A stretch of 64,000 nt of DNA from an uncultured Alistipes sp. (GTDB lineage: Bacteria; Bacteroidota; Bacteroidia; Bacteroidales; Rikenellaceae). Below, one piece after another: positions 55,777 through 64,000 of the stretch; position 1 is the stretch's first letter, and each line of letters starts with the position of its first letter. Both the position numbers and the translations under genes were made by a program. The notes beneath the pieces are model-generated. The model had not been told where the DNA came from. It was given only the letters and a program-made list of their open reading frames with translations, and made no database searches. Location of the stretch: NCBI RefSeq assembly GCF_949296715.1, contig NZ_CASFQD010000057.1, forward strand, positions 62,001-126,000. The letters run 5' to 3'.

Positions 55777-57201
55777 ATGAAGAGACGGATTCTTTGGCTG
55801 CCGCTCCTGCTGGCAGCTCTTTTTGTCGCCTGCGCTCCGCGCGAGCGTACCCTCGTGCTGCTCTCGACGAACGACATGCACGCCCGCATCCAGCGTTTCC
55901 CGCAGCTGGCCGCCGCCGTCGCGGCGTGCCGCGACACGGCGCAGTGCGTCGTGCTGGTCGACGCCGGCGACCGCTGGACCGGCAACGCCTATGTCGACAT
56001 GGCCCCGACGCCCGGCATGCCGATCCTCGAGCTGATGAATACGCTGGGCTACGACGTGGCGACGCTCGGCAACCACGAGTTCGACCGCGGACAGGCGCAC
56101 CTGGGCCGCATGATCGACAGCATGGCGTTCGAGGTCGTCTGCGCCAACGTCGTGAGCGACACCTGCACCTTCCCGCAGCCGGCGCCCTGTACGATTCTCG
56201 AACGCGGCGGCGTGCGCATCGGCTTCGTGGGCGTGGTGACCAACTACGAGGGCCCGGGGCATCCTGCGGGCAACGCCTCGTGTTTCGAGGGGCTGGAGTT
56301 CCCCGATCCGCAGCAGATGGCGGCGCGCTACGGCGCCGAACTGCGCGGCAAGGTGGACGTGCTGGTGCTCGTCTCGCACATGGGCGACGACCGCGACGCG
56401 GAGTATCTGGCGACCGGGACCCCCTACGACGTGGTGATCGGCGGCCATACGCATGTCGTGCGCGACACGCTCGTCGGGGGCGTGCTCCTCACGCAGACGG
56501 GCAAGAACCTGACCAACGTCGGCGTCACGACGATCCGCATGAAGGGACGCAAGATCGCCGGCATCGACTACCGCATCGTGCCGCTCGACGGCTACGATGC
56601 CGACCCGGCGTATGCCGAGCGTGTAGCGTATTACTATGCCGATCCGGAGCTGAACCGCCCGATCGGGGAGTTTGCCTCGGCGGCAAACGCCTGGGGCGTG
56701 GCCAACTGGATGGCCGGTGCCGTGGCCGACGAGGCCGATGCCGAGATCGGCATCTACCACGTGGGCGGCGTGCGCCTCGACTCGATCCCGGCGGGCGGCA
56801 TGAGCACGGCCCGGGTCTACGATCTGGAGCCCTTCGGTACGCAGGTTGCCCGCATGACGATGACGCCCGCCCAGCTGCGGCGCCTGATTCTCACGAAGTA
56901 CAACGACACGGAGAATCGCAAGGAGGCGCACCGCGTGGACCTCGTCTCGACGACCCCTTACGATATCGTTACCGACAGCCGCGACAGCGCCCTCGACGTG
57001 CGCTTTCCCGCCCTGCGCGAGGGACGCCGCTACCGCGTGGCCGTGAGCGACTACGTCTACCGGAACTACAAGGGGCTGGAGTTCGCTGACGGGGAGATCA
57101 CCGACACGAAGGTGGCCGACGTGCTGGTCGAGGAGCTCGAGGAGGAGTCGCCGGTTATTCCCGACAACCGTCCGCGGCAGCGGGTGGTTCGGCAGCAGTG
57201 A
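55777..57201 (+). CDS. 5'-nucleotidase (UshA-type) lipoprotein
   Basis: A 474-residue protein with a lipoprotein signal (MKRRILWLPLLLAALFVACA, lipidated Cys about 19). The metallophosphatase domain has STNDMHARIQRF, DAGDRWTGNAY, ATLGNHEFDRG, VSHMGDD and GGHTHV, the full set of two-metal ligands; the C-terminal 5'-nucleotidase domain is at about 300-474 with YHVGGVRLDSIPAG and the ring-stacking DYVYRNYKG block. It probably releases phosphate from nucleotides at the outer surface or periplasm. Both domains are in a single chain. Confidence 0.9.
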   Translation: MKRRILWLPLLLAALFVACAPRERTLVLLSTNDMHARIQRFPQLAAAVAACRDTAQCVVLVDAGDRWTGNAYVDMAPTPGMPILELMNTLGYDVATLGNHEFDRGQAHLGRMIDSMAFEVVCANVVSDTCTFPQPAPCTILERGGVRIGFVGVVTNYEGPGHPAGNASCFEGLEFPDPQQMAARYGAELRGKVDVLVLVSHMGDDRDAEYLATGTPYDVVIGGHTHVVRDTLVGGVLLTQTGKNLTNVGVTTIRMKGRKIAGIDYRIVPLDGYDADPAYAERVAYYYADPELNRPIGEFASAANAWGVANWMAGAVADEADAEIGIYHVGGVRLDSIPAGGMSTARVYDLEPFGTQVARMTMTPAQLRRLILTKYNDTENRKEAHRVDLVSTTPYDIVTDSRDSALDVRFPALREGRRYRVAVSDYVYRNYKGLEFADGEITDTKVADVLVEELEEESPVIPDNRPRQRVVRQQ

Positions 57202-57216
57202 AAACGTGCTGAAATT

Positions 57217-57246
57217 TTGAAATTTGGCGAAAAAGGATTAGCTTTG
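57217..57246 (+). promoter_or_regulatory. rpsA: Promoter of rpsA
   Basis: TTG (57217-57219), 19-bp spacer, TAGCTTTG (57239-57246): exact consensus, 92 bp before the rpsA start. The leader 57253-57338 is AT-rich and could carry autoregulation. Confidence 0.82.
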
Positions 57247-57338
57247 CAGTCCCGCGTGCGCGCATAACGGGCGCATGGCGTGGACAAAAACTTAATTATT
57301 AACCATTTAACGAGCGATTGTATCGCAAAAATTTCCAC

Positions 57339-59168
57339 ATGGAAGAAACAAAGAATGTAGTCACGAACGAGAATTTCGACTGGAATGCGTTTGAGAACGA
57401 TCTGGGCGTCTACAACCAGCCCCGCGAGGAGATTGAGGCTGCCTATGACAAGACGCTGTCGAACGTCACCGTCGGCGAGGTGGTAGAGGGTACCGTAACG
57501 GCCATCACCAAGCGCGAGGTTCTCGTCAACATCGGCTACAAGAGCGAGGGTGTCATTCCCGTATCGGAGTTCCGCTACAACCCCGACCTGAAGGTCGGCG
57601 ACAAGGTCGAGGTCTATGTCGAGTCGGCCGAGGACAAGAACGGCCAGCTGGCCCTCTCGCACAAGAAGGCTCGTCAGCTCAAGTCGTGGGACCGCGTCAA
57701 CGAGGCCCTCGAGAAGGACGAGATCATCAAGGGTTACATCAAGTGCCGCACGAAGGGCGGCATGATCGTCGACGTCTTCGGCATCGAGGCCTTCCTGCCC
57801 GGCTCGCAGATCGACGTGAAGCCCATCCGCGACTACGACGTATACGTCGACAAGACCATGGAGTTCAAGGTCGTCAAGATCAACCAGGAGTTCCGCAACG
57901 TGGTCGTTTCGCACAAGGCCCTGATCGAGGCCGAGCTCGAGGCTCAGAAGCAGATCATCATGTCGAAGCTCGAGAAGGGTCAGATCCTCGAGGGTACCGT
58001 CAAGAACATCACCTCCTACGGCGTATTCGTCGACCTGGGCGGTGTGGACGGTCTGATTCACATCACCGACCTCTCGTGGGGCCGCGTGAACCATCCCGAG
58101 GAGATCGTGTCGCTCGACCAGAAGATCCAGGTCGTGATCCTCGACTTCGACGACCAGAAGAAGCGCATCGCGCTGGGTCTGAAGCAGCTTACCCCGCATC
58201 CGTGGGAGGCGCTCGACCAGAACCTCAAGGTCGGCGACAAGGTCAAGGGCAAGGTGGTCGTGATGGCCGACTACGGCGCATTCGTCGAGATTGCCCCCGG
58301 CGTCGAGGGCCTGATCCACGTGTCGGAGATGTCGTGGAGCCAGCACCTGCGTTCGGCTCAGGAGTTCATGAAGGTCGGCGACGAGGTCGAGGCCGTTATC
58401 CTGACGCTCGACCGCGAGGAGCGCAAGATGTCGCTGGGCATCAAGCAGCTGACGCCCGATCCCTGGGCTGACATCGAGGTCAAGTACCCCGTCGGCACGA
58501 AGTGCACGGCCAAGGTGCGCAACTTCACGAACTTCGGCGTATTCGTCGAGATCGAGGAGGGCATCGACGGTCTGATCCACATTTCGGACCTGAGCTGGAC
58601 CAAGAAGGTGAAGCACCCGGGCGAGTTCACGCAGGTAGGTGCCGACATCGAGGTCGTCGTGCTCGAGATCGACAAGGAGAACCGCCGTCTGTCGCTCGGT
58701 CACAAGCAGCTCGAGGAGAACCCCTGGAACGAGATCGAGAGCAAGTTCGCTGTCGACACCGTACACGAGGGTACGATCACGGAGCTGACTGACAAGGGCG
58801 CCGTCGTATCGCTGGCCGAGAACGTCGAGGGCTTCTGCCCGATGCGTCAGCTTGCCAAGGAGGACGGCACGAGCGCCAAGGTCGGCGAGAAGCTCGACTT
58901 CAAGGTAATCGAGTTCTCGAAGGCCACGAAGCGCATCACGCTGTCGCACCTGCGCACCTACGAGGCTGCCCGCAAGGAGGCCGAGAAGGCTGAGAAGGCT
59001 GAGAAGCGTGCCGCTGCCGACGCTACGAAGTCGACCGTGAAGAAGATCAACGCGTCGGTCGAGAAGACGACGCTGGGCGACATCGCCGGTCTGGCTGCGC
59101 TGAAGAGCGCCATGGAGGCTTCGGAGGCTGCCAGCAAGAAGGCTGCCAAGAAAGAGGACGAGGAGTAA
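57339..59168 (+). CDS. rpsA: 30S ribosomal protein S1
   Basis: A 609-residue protein of tandem S1 (OB-fold) RNA-binding repeats. At least five or six are visible, each with the G-x-V-x-F-VD/E-x-x-G-x-x-G-L-I-H pattern, for example GYVFVDLGG (as YGVFVDLGGVDGLIHITDLSW), YGAFVEIAPGVEGLIHVSE and FGVFVEIEEGIDGLIHISD. S1 draws mRNA to the 30S subunit. The C-terminal 70 residues are Ala/Lys/Glu-rich. Start at 57339 (ATG). It has its own promoter and terminator; this S1 is important in a phylum with few Shine-Dalgarno sites. Confidence 0.96.
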   Translation: MEETKNVVTNENFDWNAFENDLGVYNQPREEIEAAYDKTLSNVTVGEVVEGTVTAITKREVLVNIGYKSEGVIPVSEFRYNPDLKVGDKVEVYVESAEDKNGQLALSHKKARQLKSWDRVNEALEKDEIIKGYIKCRTKGGMIVDVFGIEAFLPGSQIDVKPIRDYDVYVDKTMEFKVVKINQEFRNVVVSHKALIEAELEAQKQIIMSKLEKGQILEGTVKNITSYGVFVDLGGVDGLIHITDLSWGRVNHPEEIVSLDQKIQVVILDFDDQKKRIALGLKQLTPHPWEALDQNLKVGDKVKGKVVVMADYGAFVEIAPGVEGLIHVSEMSWSQHLRSAQEFMKVGDEVEAVILTLDREERKMSLGIKQLTPDPWADIEVKYPVGTKCTAKVRNFTNFGVFVEIEEGIDGLIHISDLSWTKKVKHPGEFTQVGADIEVVVLEIDKENRRLSLGHKQLEENPWNEIESKFAVDTVHEGTITELTDKGAVVSLAENVEGFCPMRQLAKEDGTSAKVGEKLDFKVIEFSKATKRITLSHLRTYEAARKEAEKAEKAEKRAAADATKSTVKKINASVEKTTLGDIAGLAALKSAMEASEAASKKAAKKEDEE

Positions 59169-59191
59169 TCCCAACCTTTTGTACCGCAACG

Positions 59192-59227
59192 ATGCGGGGT
59201 CGGCACAGGCCGGCCCCGCATTTTTTT
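59192..59227 (+). terminator. Terminator of rpsA
   Basis: A 13-bp stem with one wobble (atgcggggtcggc / gccggccccgcat), ACAG loop and seven Ts. Confidence 0.92.
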
Positions 59228-59564
59228 GTCTGCACCGCACGGACAGCCGTGTGCGCCTTGTGTCCGACGCCGGGCGGCCTGCGTGTGTTGACGCCGGGGG
59301 CGGCTTGTGTTGGCTCCGGTTTGTTCTGCTTGTGTTGACCCCGTTTGTCCTGCTTGCAGCCGACACCGATTGCCTTGTCCGGTCTGTCGGCGGCTCGGGT
59401 GTTATCCGGTCGGGCCGATCCCGGCTTCGGTTGGTGGTTCTGTCCGGTCGGCAGATGCGTATCGGATTGCGGCGGGCGATTATCTCTTCTCCCTTCTTGT
59501 CGCCCGGCGTTGCGATTTGCTGACCGGCACCTGGTTGCCGCTGTGGCCGCCTTTTTCCATGCGA
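59228..59564. other. Gene-free GT/GC-rich spacer with degenerate repeats
   Basis: No gene is seen. The stretch holds a diverged ~25-bp tandem (gcttgtgttg-type words at about 59304, 59329 and 59353) and other GT-rich short repeats, resembling the repeat-filled gaps at 421-940 and 11049-11289. Confidence 0.6.
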
Positions 59565-59599
59565 AAAAGGAGCCTCACGCGTTCGTGAAAGCTCCTTTT
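59565..59599. terminator. Hairpin with A/T flanks
   Basis: A 9-bp outer stem (aaaaggagc / gctcctttt) with an inner 5-bp stem (tcacg / cgtga). The function is unclear because no gene ends beside it. Confidence 0.7.
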
Positions 59600-59750
59600 G
59601 CGGATGGGGCGTCTGCCGGATGGTTTGCCGGGGATTGCCTGCCTGCTTCGGACGGCATCTTTTCCAGGTACCGCAGCCGCTTCGGCTACGGGGGCGGAGC
59701 GAGCGTGCGGCCGCAGGCGGGGATATGGGCATAAAAGAGGTATGGGCATA

Positions 59751-59786
59751 AAAAAAGAGTCTTCCTCGAAAGGAAAACTCTTTTTC
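59751..59786 (-). terminator. Terminator of the rpsF-rpsR-rplI operon
   Basis: A stem of gagt/actc with inner ttcct/aggaa and long A/T runs on both sides; on the minus strand it is followed by seven Ts. About 120 bp after the rplI stop; 59787-59903 shows nothing else. Confidence 0.85.
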
Positions 59787-59903
59787 ATCGGGTTGGTCAA
59801 CAGATTCCCAGCCTCGGGATGACCCCTCTTCTGCTCCTCTGTCTCTCTTGCCTCCCCTGTCTTTCCGTCTTGTCGGCCTTTATGATCGGCCCACCGCGGG
59901 GAC

Positions 59904-60350
59904 TTATTCGGCGTCGGCAGCGACGACCGAGAACTTGATCGCAGCCTTGACAGCCTTGTGCAGGCGTGCCGTAGCCTCGTACTCGCCGACGGTCTTGATG
60001 GCGTCCACCGTGATGGCCTTGCGGTCTACGGTGATACCCTTGGCTGCGAGGGCCTCGGCGAGGTCCGTAGCCGTTACCGTACCGAAGAGCTTGCCCTCCT
60101 CGGCCTTCACGGCGATCGTCAGCGGCAGGTTGGCGATCGTCTCGGCCAGTGCCTGGGCGTCGGCCAGAATCTTGGCGTCCTTGTGGGCGCGCTGGCGGAG
60201 GTTCTCGGCCAGGACCTTCTTGGCGGCAGCCGTAGCGGCCTTGGCGTAGCCCTGGGGAATGAGGTAGTTGTTCGCGTAACCGGGCTTCACGTTGACGATG
60301 TCGTTGGCGTAGCCCAGCTTCTCCATATCTTTGATCAGAATAACTTCCAT
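59904..60350 (-). CDS. rplI: 50S ribosomal protein L9
   Basis: A 148-residue L9: N-terminal MEVILIKDMEKLGYANDIVN with the GYANNYLIPQGYA block, a long central helix (ENLRQRAHKDAKILADAQAL) and the C-terminal domain LFGTVTATDLAEAL. Length is usual. Last gene of the rpsF-rpsR-rplI operon, 18 bp after rpsR. Confidence 0.97.
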   Translation of the reverse strand: MEVILIKDMEKLGYANDIVNVKPGYANNYLIPQGYAKAATAAAKKVLAENLRQRAHKDAKILADAQALAETIANLPLTIAVKAEEGKLFGTVTATDLAEALAAKGITVDRKAITVDAIKTVGEYEATARLHKAVKAAIKFSVVAADAE

Positions 60351-60368
60351 TGTCGTCTCCTCCTTAAA

Positions 60369-60647
60369 TTATTTCATGCAATCGGTTACGAAGGGCAGGA
60401 TGGCGAGGTGGCGAGCACGCTTCACGGCCTGTGCGACCTTCTTCTGGAACTTCTGCGAAGTACCCGTCAGGCGGCGGGGAAGGATCTTGCCCTGCTCGTT
60501 GAGGAACTTCTTGAGGAACTCACCGTCCTTGTAGTCCACGTACTTGATGCCGAGTTTCTTGAAACGGCAGTATTTCTTCTTCTTGACGTCGACCGATACC
60601 GGGTTGAGGTAACGGATTTCCGACTGTGCCTTGTTTTCCTGTGCCAT
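60369..60647 (-). CDS. rpsR: 30S ribosomal protein S18
   Basis: A 92-residue S18 with the core YCRFKKLGIKYVDYKD, ILPRRLTGTSQKFQKKVA and VKRARHLAILPFV. The N-terminal extension (about 20 residues) is normal for Bacteroidota. The first cysteine keeps the YCRF zinc-related position. Middle gene of the operon, 3 bp after rpsF. Confidence 0.97.
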   Translation of the reverse strand: MAQENKAQSEIRYLNPVSVDVKKKKYCRFKKLGIKYVDYKDGEFLKKFLNEQGKILPRRLTGTSQKFQKKVAQAVKRARHLAILPFVTDCMK

Positions 60648-60650
60648 GAT

Positions 60651-60998
60651 TTACTCCTCCTGCTGCTTGTTAGAAAGTTTTGCACGACGTTTCTCCGAGT
60701 ATTCCACGGCGTACTTGTCCTGCTTGAAAGTTAAGAAACGGATGATGCGCTCGTCGCGGCGGTACTGCGTCTCGAGCGTGTTTACGAGCGAGCCCTCGCC
60801 CGTGAACTCCAGGAGGAAGTAGAAACCGGTGGTCTTCTTCTGAATAGGATAGGCGAGCTTGCGAAGGCCCCACGACTCCTTGTTCACGATCTGACCGCCG
60901 TTTTCGGTGATTACACCCTGGAATTTGTCAGCGACCTCCTGTACCTGGGCATCGGACAGCACCGGCGTGACAATGAAAACGGTTTCGTAATTGTTCAT
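60651..60998 (-). CDS. rpsF: 30S ribosomal protein S6
   Basis: A 115-residue S6: YETVFIVTPVLSDAQVQEVAD, NKESWGLRKLAYPIQKKTTGFY and ETQYRRDERIIRFLTFK. It pairs with S18 in the 30S platform, which explains the operon order. First gene of the operon; a -7 box lies 39 bp upstream. Confidence 0.97.
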   Translation of the reverse strand: MNNYETVFIVTPVLSDAQVQEVADKFQGVITENGGQIVNKESWGLRKLAYPIQKKTTGFYFLLEFTGEGSLVNTLETQYRRDERIIRFLTFKQDKYAVEYSEKRRAKLSNKQQEE

Positions 60999-61036
60999 AA
61001 TGCTTTTGATTAGTTGTTAATCCCTTTTCGGGACGG

Positions 61037-61044
61037 CAAAGATA
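61037..61044 (-). promoter_or_regulatory. -7 element of the rpsF operon
   Basis: TATCTTTG on the minus strand (exact TAnnTTTG); no clear TTG at 19-21 bp. Confidence 0.55.
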
Positions 61045-61093
61045 CGCATTAAATCGGGAAATGAAAAATTACACACGAAAAAAATCGTTCATT

Positions 61094-61126
61094 TTGTGAT
61101 TCTTGGCTCTTTTTTTACTATCTTTA
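61094..61126 (+). promoter_or_regulatory. Possible promoter of the 61.4-kb lipoprotein
   Basis: TTG (61094-61096), 22-bp spacer, TATCTTTA (61119-61126), about 260 bp before the start. The leader 61127-61389 shows no gene or RNA element I can name. Confidence 0.4.
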
Positions 61127-61389
61127 TCAAACCTGTCGACAAGCACGGAAAGTGTAAGTCTGTTTCCCGGGATCGGGATGAACGCAGGAAATTCATTTGA
61201 ATTGGGAGTGGGTATGCATCGTGCCGCGTCGTATCCGTATGCTGTGGATATGGGCGTGGGAGTTGTTGCTTGTTTTTAATTCAAAGGTATCCTACGACCT
61301 ATTCCGGTGAAATAAGACTTCGGCACCACGCTTTCTTTTTTTTGTATTTAGGTCGCCGGGTGCGGGCGGCTCTGTTAACAACTGAAATC

Positions 61390-63192
61390 ATGATGAGAAA
61401 ATTTGCCTTTACGCTATTGGGTGTTATTGCGGGCTTCTTTCTGACCGCCTGTTCGAAGGACGATGCTGGCGGCAGTGAGGACCCGGAACCAGAACCGGAT
61501 GTGGAGGAGGTTGTATTGGGGGGCAATACCGTTGAAATCACCGATGGCCTGTTGCAGCATTTGCAATCGGCAGAGGAGGGGGTACTGACATTCGACGGTT
61601 CCCTGTCCGCAGATGAAGTTCCGCAGGAGGGACAGATACTGTTGTTGAATACGCCTTCCGAGGAGTTCCCATACGGTTTTTTGGGAAGGGTCGTTGCCGT
61701 CGAACAGGATGGCGGGGATTATCGTGTCGAGACGGAGACCGTTCCGTTGGGCGAAGTGTTCGACAAACTGCGGATCAACAAGAGCATTGATCTTGTGCCG
61801 GCCGATGCCGGAACCCGAGTCGATTTCGAGAAGGATGAGGATGGTTTTTACTGTTTCAGTCAGCCTGCCGAGATCAGCCAAGGGGCGGTGACCGTTTCCG
61901 GATCGGTGCTGCTGGGCGTGAAGATGCTTGTGGATGGCGATCTGGACAGATGGAGACAGAAGCATCAGTTCGATATTGCTCTGCAGATCAAGATTGTCTC
62001 GGAGGTCGGTCTCGATGTCGAGTTCGATACCGATGAGGAGGTTCGGATCAAGTTGGGCCCGGCCGTCCATCTTACCCCGTTTGTCTCGTCGATTGTTATC
62101 AATCCCGTTCTGCAACTCTATTTTGTTACGCAGTGCGAAGGCAGTGCGGCATTCCATGCGGGGCACCGTTGCGAGAAGATTATACACTGTCAGGTGCATC
62201 TGGATGGGTTGCAGCATACCGGAACTTTGGAAGTTCCCGAAAACGGCGTGAACCAGAGCATGGTGTCGGATATGAATATTTCGCTTGACGGAGCGTTGTT
62301 TCAGGGACTGGCTCCCTCTTTCGAGTTGCAAATGTTCGGGCGCAAGGACCTGATGATCGGCATCGAAACGCAGGTAGGCCGGGAAGTGAGCGGTCATGTG
62401 ACGGTCGACCTGCTGGCTGACAACCTGTACGAAGCCTGCAAGGATGTCTGGCTTGCGCAGTGCATGAAGATCAAGACCCTGGCAAAGGCGTCGGCCCAAA
62501 TCTTCGGATTCGAACTGGCCTGGGAGCAGTCGTTGGCTCCCGATCTTGCTCTTTTCGAGGAAACTCTCTACCTGTTTCCGGAATTCATTAACGATAGGGT
62601 TGATGCGGATGCGACGAGCCGGACGGTGCAGGTTGATGTAGGGCGTGATCTGCTCTTCGAATCGGGCGTCGGACTGGCTCTCTATGAGGGAGACAAACGG
62701 GTGGCGATGACGGAATCTGTGCCGTACTGGTTTGCTGACAATTTCGATAATCCGCTTGAAACCGTTTTTGACGGTTTGTCGGAAAAGGGGAATTATTCGG
62801 TGTGGACCTATGTCAAATGGGACGATCTGTTTATCAAGGCCCAACAGCTCGGAAAACCGTCGATTGTCGGGAAGTGGGGATGCTATTATTCGAAGTATAA
62901 ATATAATTATAATGGAGAAATAAAAGAAGAATATGGTGAGTTGAATTCGGATAGTTGGTATTTCACTTTTAATAGCGATTCTACAGGAGAAGCAACTGAA
63001 AAAGGTGTAACTGAAAAGTTTAAATATTTTCTTGATGATAATTTTTCGAGTAATACGAATTTGAATATCATTAATTCAATGTCTTATGATGGAGTGTATG
63101 AAATATTGGGCTTAACTGACTCTATTTTATATTTGTATTATTGGGATGCAGATTGTGAATATTGGATTGGATTTAAGAGGGTGAATCAATGA
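61390..63192 (+). CDS. Large lipoprotein with an AT-rich C-terminal module
   Basis: A 600-residue protein with a lipoprotein signal (MMRKFAFTLLGVIAGFFLTA, lipidated Cys next) and an acidic tether (DDAGGSEDPEPEPDVEE), as in surface-exposed Bacteroidota lipoproteins. The main part (about 45-490) is beta-rich without a family I recognise. From about residue 490 (KPSIVGKWGCYYSKYKYNY) a short lipocalin-like beta module follows, rich in Asn, Lys, Tyr and Ser. Its DNA (62881-63192) is much more AT-rich than the rest: 18 of 60 bases are G or C in 63061-63120, against 36 of 60 in 62401-62460. The C-terminal module therefore looks acquired. Confidence 0.78.
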   Translation: MMRKFAFTLLGVIAGFFLTACSKDDAGGSEDPEPEPDVEEVVLGGNTVEITDGLLQHLQSAEEGVLTFDGSLSADEVPQEGQILLLNTPSEEFPYGFLGRVVAVEQDGGDYRVETETVPLGEVFDKLRINKSIDLVPADAGTRVDFEKDEDGFYCFSQPAEISQGAVTVSGSVLLGVKMLVDGDLDRWRQKHQFDIALQIKIVSEVGLDVEFDTDEEVRIKLGPAVHLTPFVSSIVINPVLQLYFVTQCEGSAAFHAGHRCEKIIHCQVHLDGLQHTGTLEVPENGVNQSMVSDMNISLDGALFQGLAPSFELQMFGRKDLMIGIETQVGREVSGHVTVDLLADNLYEACKDVWLAQCMKIKTLAKASAQIFGFELAWEQSLAPDLALFEETLYLFPEFINDRVDADATSRTVQVDVGRDLLFESGVGLALYEGDKRVAMTESVPYWFADNFDNPLETVFDGLSEKGNYSVWTYVKWDDLFIKAQQLGKPSIVGKWGCYYSKYKYNYNGEIKEEYGELNSDSWYFTFNSDSTGEATEKGVTEKFKYFLDDNFSSNTNLNIINSMSYDGVYEILGLTDSILYLYYWDADCEYWIGFKRVNQ

Positions 63193-63222
63193 AAATTTAG
63201 ATAGACATGACATTGCACAACA

Positions 63223-63247
63223 AATCCCCCGAGCTGATCGGGGGATT
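63223..63247. terminator. Bidirectional terminator
   Basis: A perfect 10-bp stem (aatcccccga / tcgggggatt) with GCTGA loop between the convergent lipoprotein and thiL genes. Confidence 0.8.
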
Positions 63248-63261
63248 CGTTTTGCGGTGGG

Positions 63262-64000
63262 TTATTTCTCCGGAAAGCCTTGCGCCTTGAGTTTGATCTC
63301 GCCGCCGTCGGGCGTCACGAGGTAGGCGCCCGTCGCCTCGGCCGTGATGTGGCCGATGACGTCGACCAGCCCGAGGCGCATCACCTGTTCCTGCATCGCG
63401 AGCGGCACGGTGAAGAGCAGTTCGTAGTCCTCGCCGCCGTTCAGGGCCGCAATGACCGGGTCGGTGTGCATCTCCTCGGCCAGCGCCGTGGTCTGCCGCG
63501 CGATGGGGATGCGGTCGAGGTAGATGCGCGCGCCGCACTTCGATGCCTTGCACAGCTGCATCAGGTCGCTCGCCAGGCCGTCCGTCAGGTCGATCATCGA
63601 CGTCGGCGTGATCTTCTCCTCGAGGAGCGCCTCGACGATGTCCGTGCGCGGGCGCGGCTTGAGGTACTTTTCCAGCAGGTATTCGTATCCCTTGAACTGC
63701 GGTTCGGGGTTCTTGACGTCGGCGAGCACCCGCTTCTCGCGCTCGAGTAGCTGCAGGCCCATGTAGGCGGCTCCGAGGTTGCCCGTCAGGCAGATCAGGT
63801 CGTGCAGCTGCGCGCCGCCGCGGTAGACGATGCGCTCCTGCGGGGCGTGGCCCAGCGTCGTCACCGTGATGACGAGTCCGGTCATCGAAGCCCGCGTGTC
63901 GCCGCCCACCAGGTCGATCCCCAGCTCCTTGCAGGCGAAGGCGATTCCTTCGTAGAGGTCCTGCAGCGCCTCGACGGGGATTTTCGACGAGACACCGAGC
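63262..64000 (-). CDS. thiL: Thiamine-monophosphate kinase (5' end cut by window)
   Basis: The C-terminal ~246 residues are present and run off the right edge. Seen: VGGDTRASMTGLVITVTTLG, the PurM-like ICLTGNLGAAYMGL, SMIDLTDGLASDLMQLCKAS and NGGEDYELLFTVP, which are ThiL hallmarks; ThiL makes thiamine diphosphate from thiamine monophosphate. No frameshift is seen in the part present. Confidence 0.93.
   Translation of the reverse strand, partial: LGVSSKIPVEALQDLYEGIAFACKELGIDLVGGDTRASMTGLVITVTTLGHAPQERIVYRGGAQLHDLICLTGNLGAAYMGLQLLEREKRVLADVKNPEPQFKGYEYLLEKYLKPRPRTDIVEALLEEKITPTSMIDLTDGLASDLMQLCKASKCGARIYLDRIPIARQTTALAEEMHTDPVIAALNGGEDYELLFTVPLAMQEQVMRLGLVDVIGHITAEATGAYLVTPDGGEIKLKAQGFPEK

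Noticed and set aside
53392..56931. A 1179-codon leftward frame across gcvP, the uridine-kinase-like gene and the nucleotidase
   Set aside because: It crosses three real genes on both strands and lacks any domain.
59228..59564. A small RNA or an extra gene in the gap after rpsA
   Set aside because: No promoter, conserved fold or coding signal was found; the sequence is repeat-like filler.
57066..59732. An 888-codon leftward frame opposite rpsA
   Set aside because: Shadow of the S1 repeats; its repeated Asp/Leu/Val segments are the complement of the S1 domains.

Overview
The window is a stretch of chromosome from a GC-rich member of the Bacteroidota, most likely a gut Bacteroidales of the Alistipes/Rikenellaceae type (the phylum is well supported; the genus is an inference from GC richness plus gene content). 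The clues are: repeated promoters of the Bacteroidota form TTG-(19-20 bp)-TAnnTTTG (for example upstream of tRNA-Thr, rpsA, slyD, the DUF4954 gene and the TPR gene), a near absence of Shine-Dalgarno sequences, BatD/BatE, a class I iron-sulfur fumarase, a B12-dependent ribonucleotide reductase, an SDR-type threonine dehydrogenase, TupA-like ATP-grasp proteins, and a TonB-type protein carrying SusC-like sequence. No prophage, insertion sequence, integrase, rRNA operon or CRISPR array was seen.

Layout. 0-5 kb: the start of pheA (cut by the window edge), a 20-bp tandem repeat, tRNA-Thr(GGT), threonine dehydrogenase, a cupin, an alpha/beta hydrolase and class II aldolase. 5-11 kb: fumarase, batD, batE, recR, malate dehydrogenase. 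11-15 kb: a translationally coupled ECF sigma factor / TonB-like membrane protein pair, a secreted unknown, a META lipoprotein and ridA. 15-28 kb: nrdJ, an OmpA-family protein, the coupled recF-DUF721 pair, a TPR membrane protein, ribH, an NSS transporter, folB, tyrS and dnaX. 28-38 kb: a mixed region with surface-polysaccharide-type genes (two TupA-like ATP-grasp proteins, a GT2, a sialyltransferase-like Rossmann protein, a CMP-sugar synthetase, a LuxE-like synthetase) interleaved with a periplasmic HIU hydrolase and clpB. 38-44 kb: infC (non-AUG start), thrS, pdxA, a SpoU methyltransferase and RNase Z. 44-51 kb: a long leftward operon (DUF4954 - VWA - WG pseudokinase - trxB - lipoprotein - rnz - rRNA methyltransferase), preceded by a kinase-WG gene, then slyD. 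51-64 kb: gcvP, a uridine-kinase-family protein, a 5'-nucleotidase lipoprotein, rpsA, the rpsF-rpsR-rplI operon, a chimeric lipoprotein and thiL (cut by the edge).

Most genes are ordinary housekeeping. The parts most worth attention are: (1) the 45.5-50.4 kb cluster combining an atypical protein kinase with WG repeats, a pseudokinase with WG repeats, a VWA protein and a beta-helix DUF4954 protein, which looks like an uncharacterised phospho-signalling or assembly module; (2) a run of ten A residues in dnaX placed so that slippage in either direction gives a gamma-length product; (3) a sigma-factor-coupled TonB-like protein whose periplasmic linker holds two copies of a SusC-like VVTGYG...YTGSAE motif; and (4) a G9 tract inside a surface-glycan ATP-grasp gene that could switch it off by slippage.
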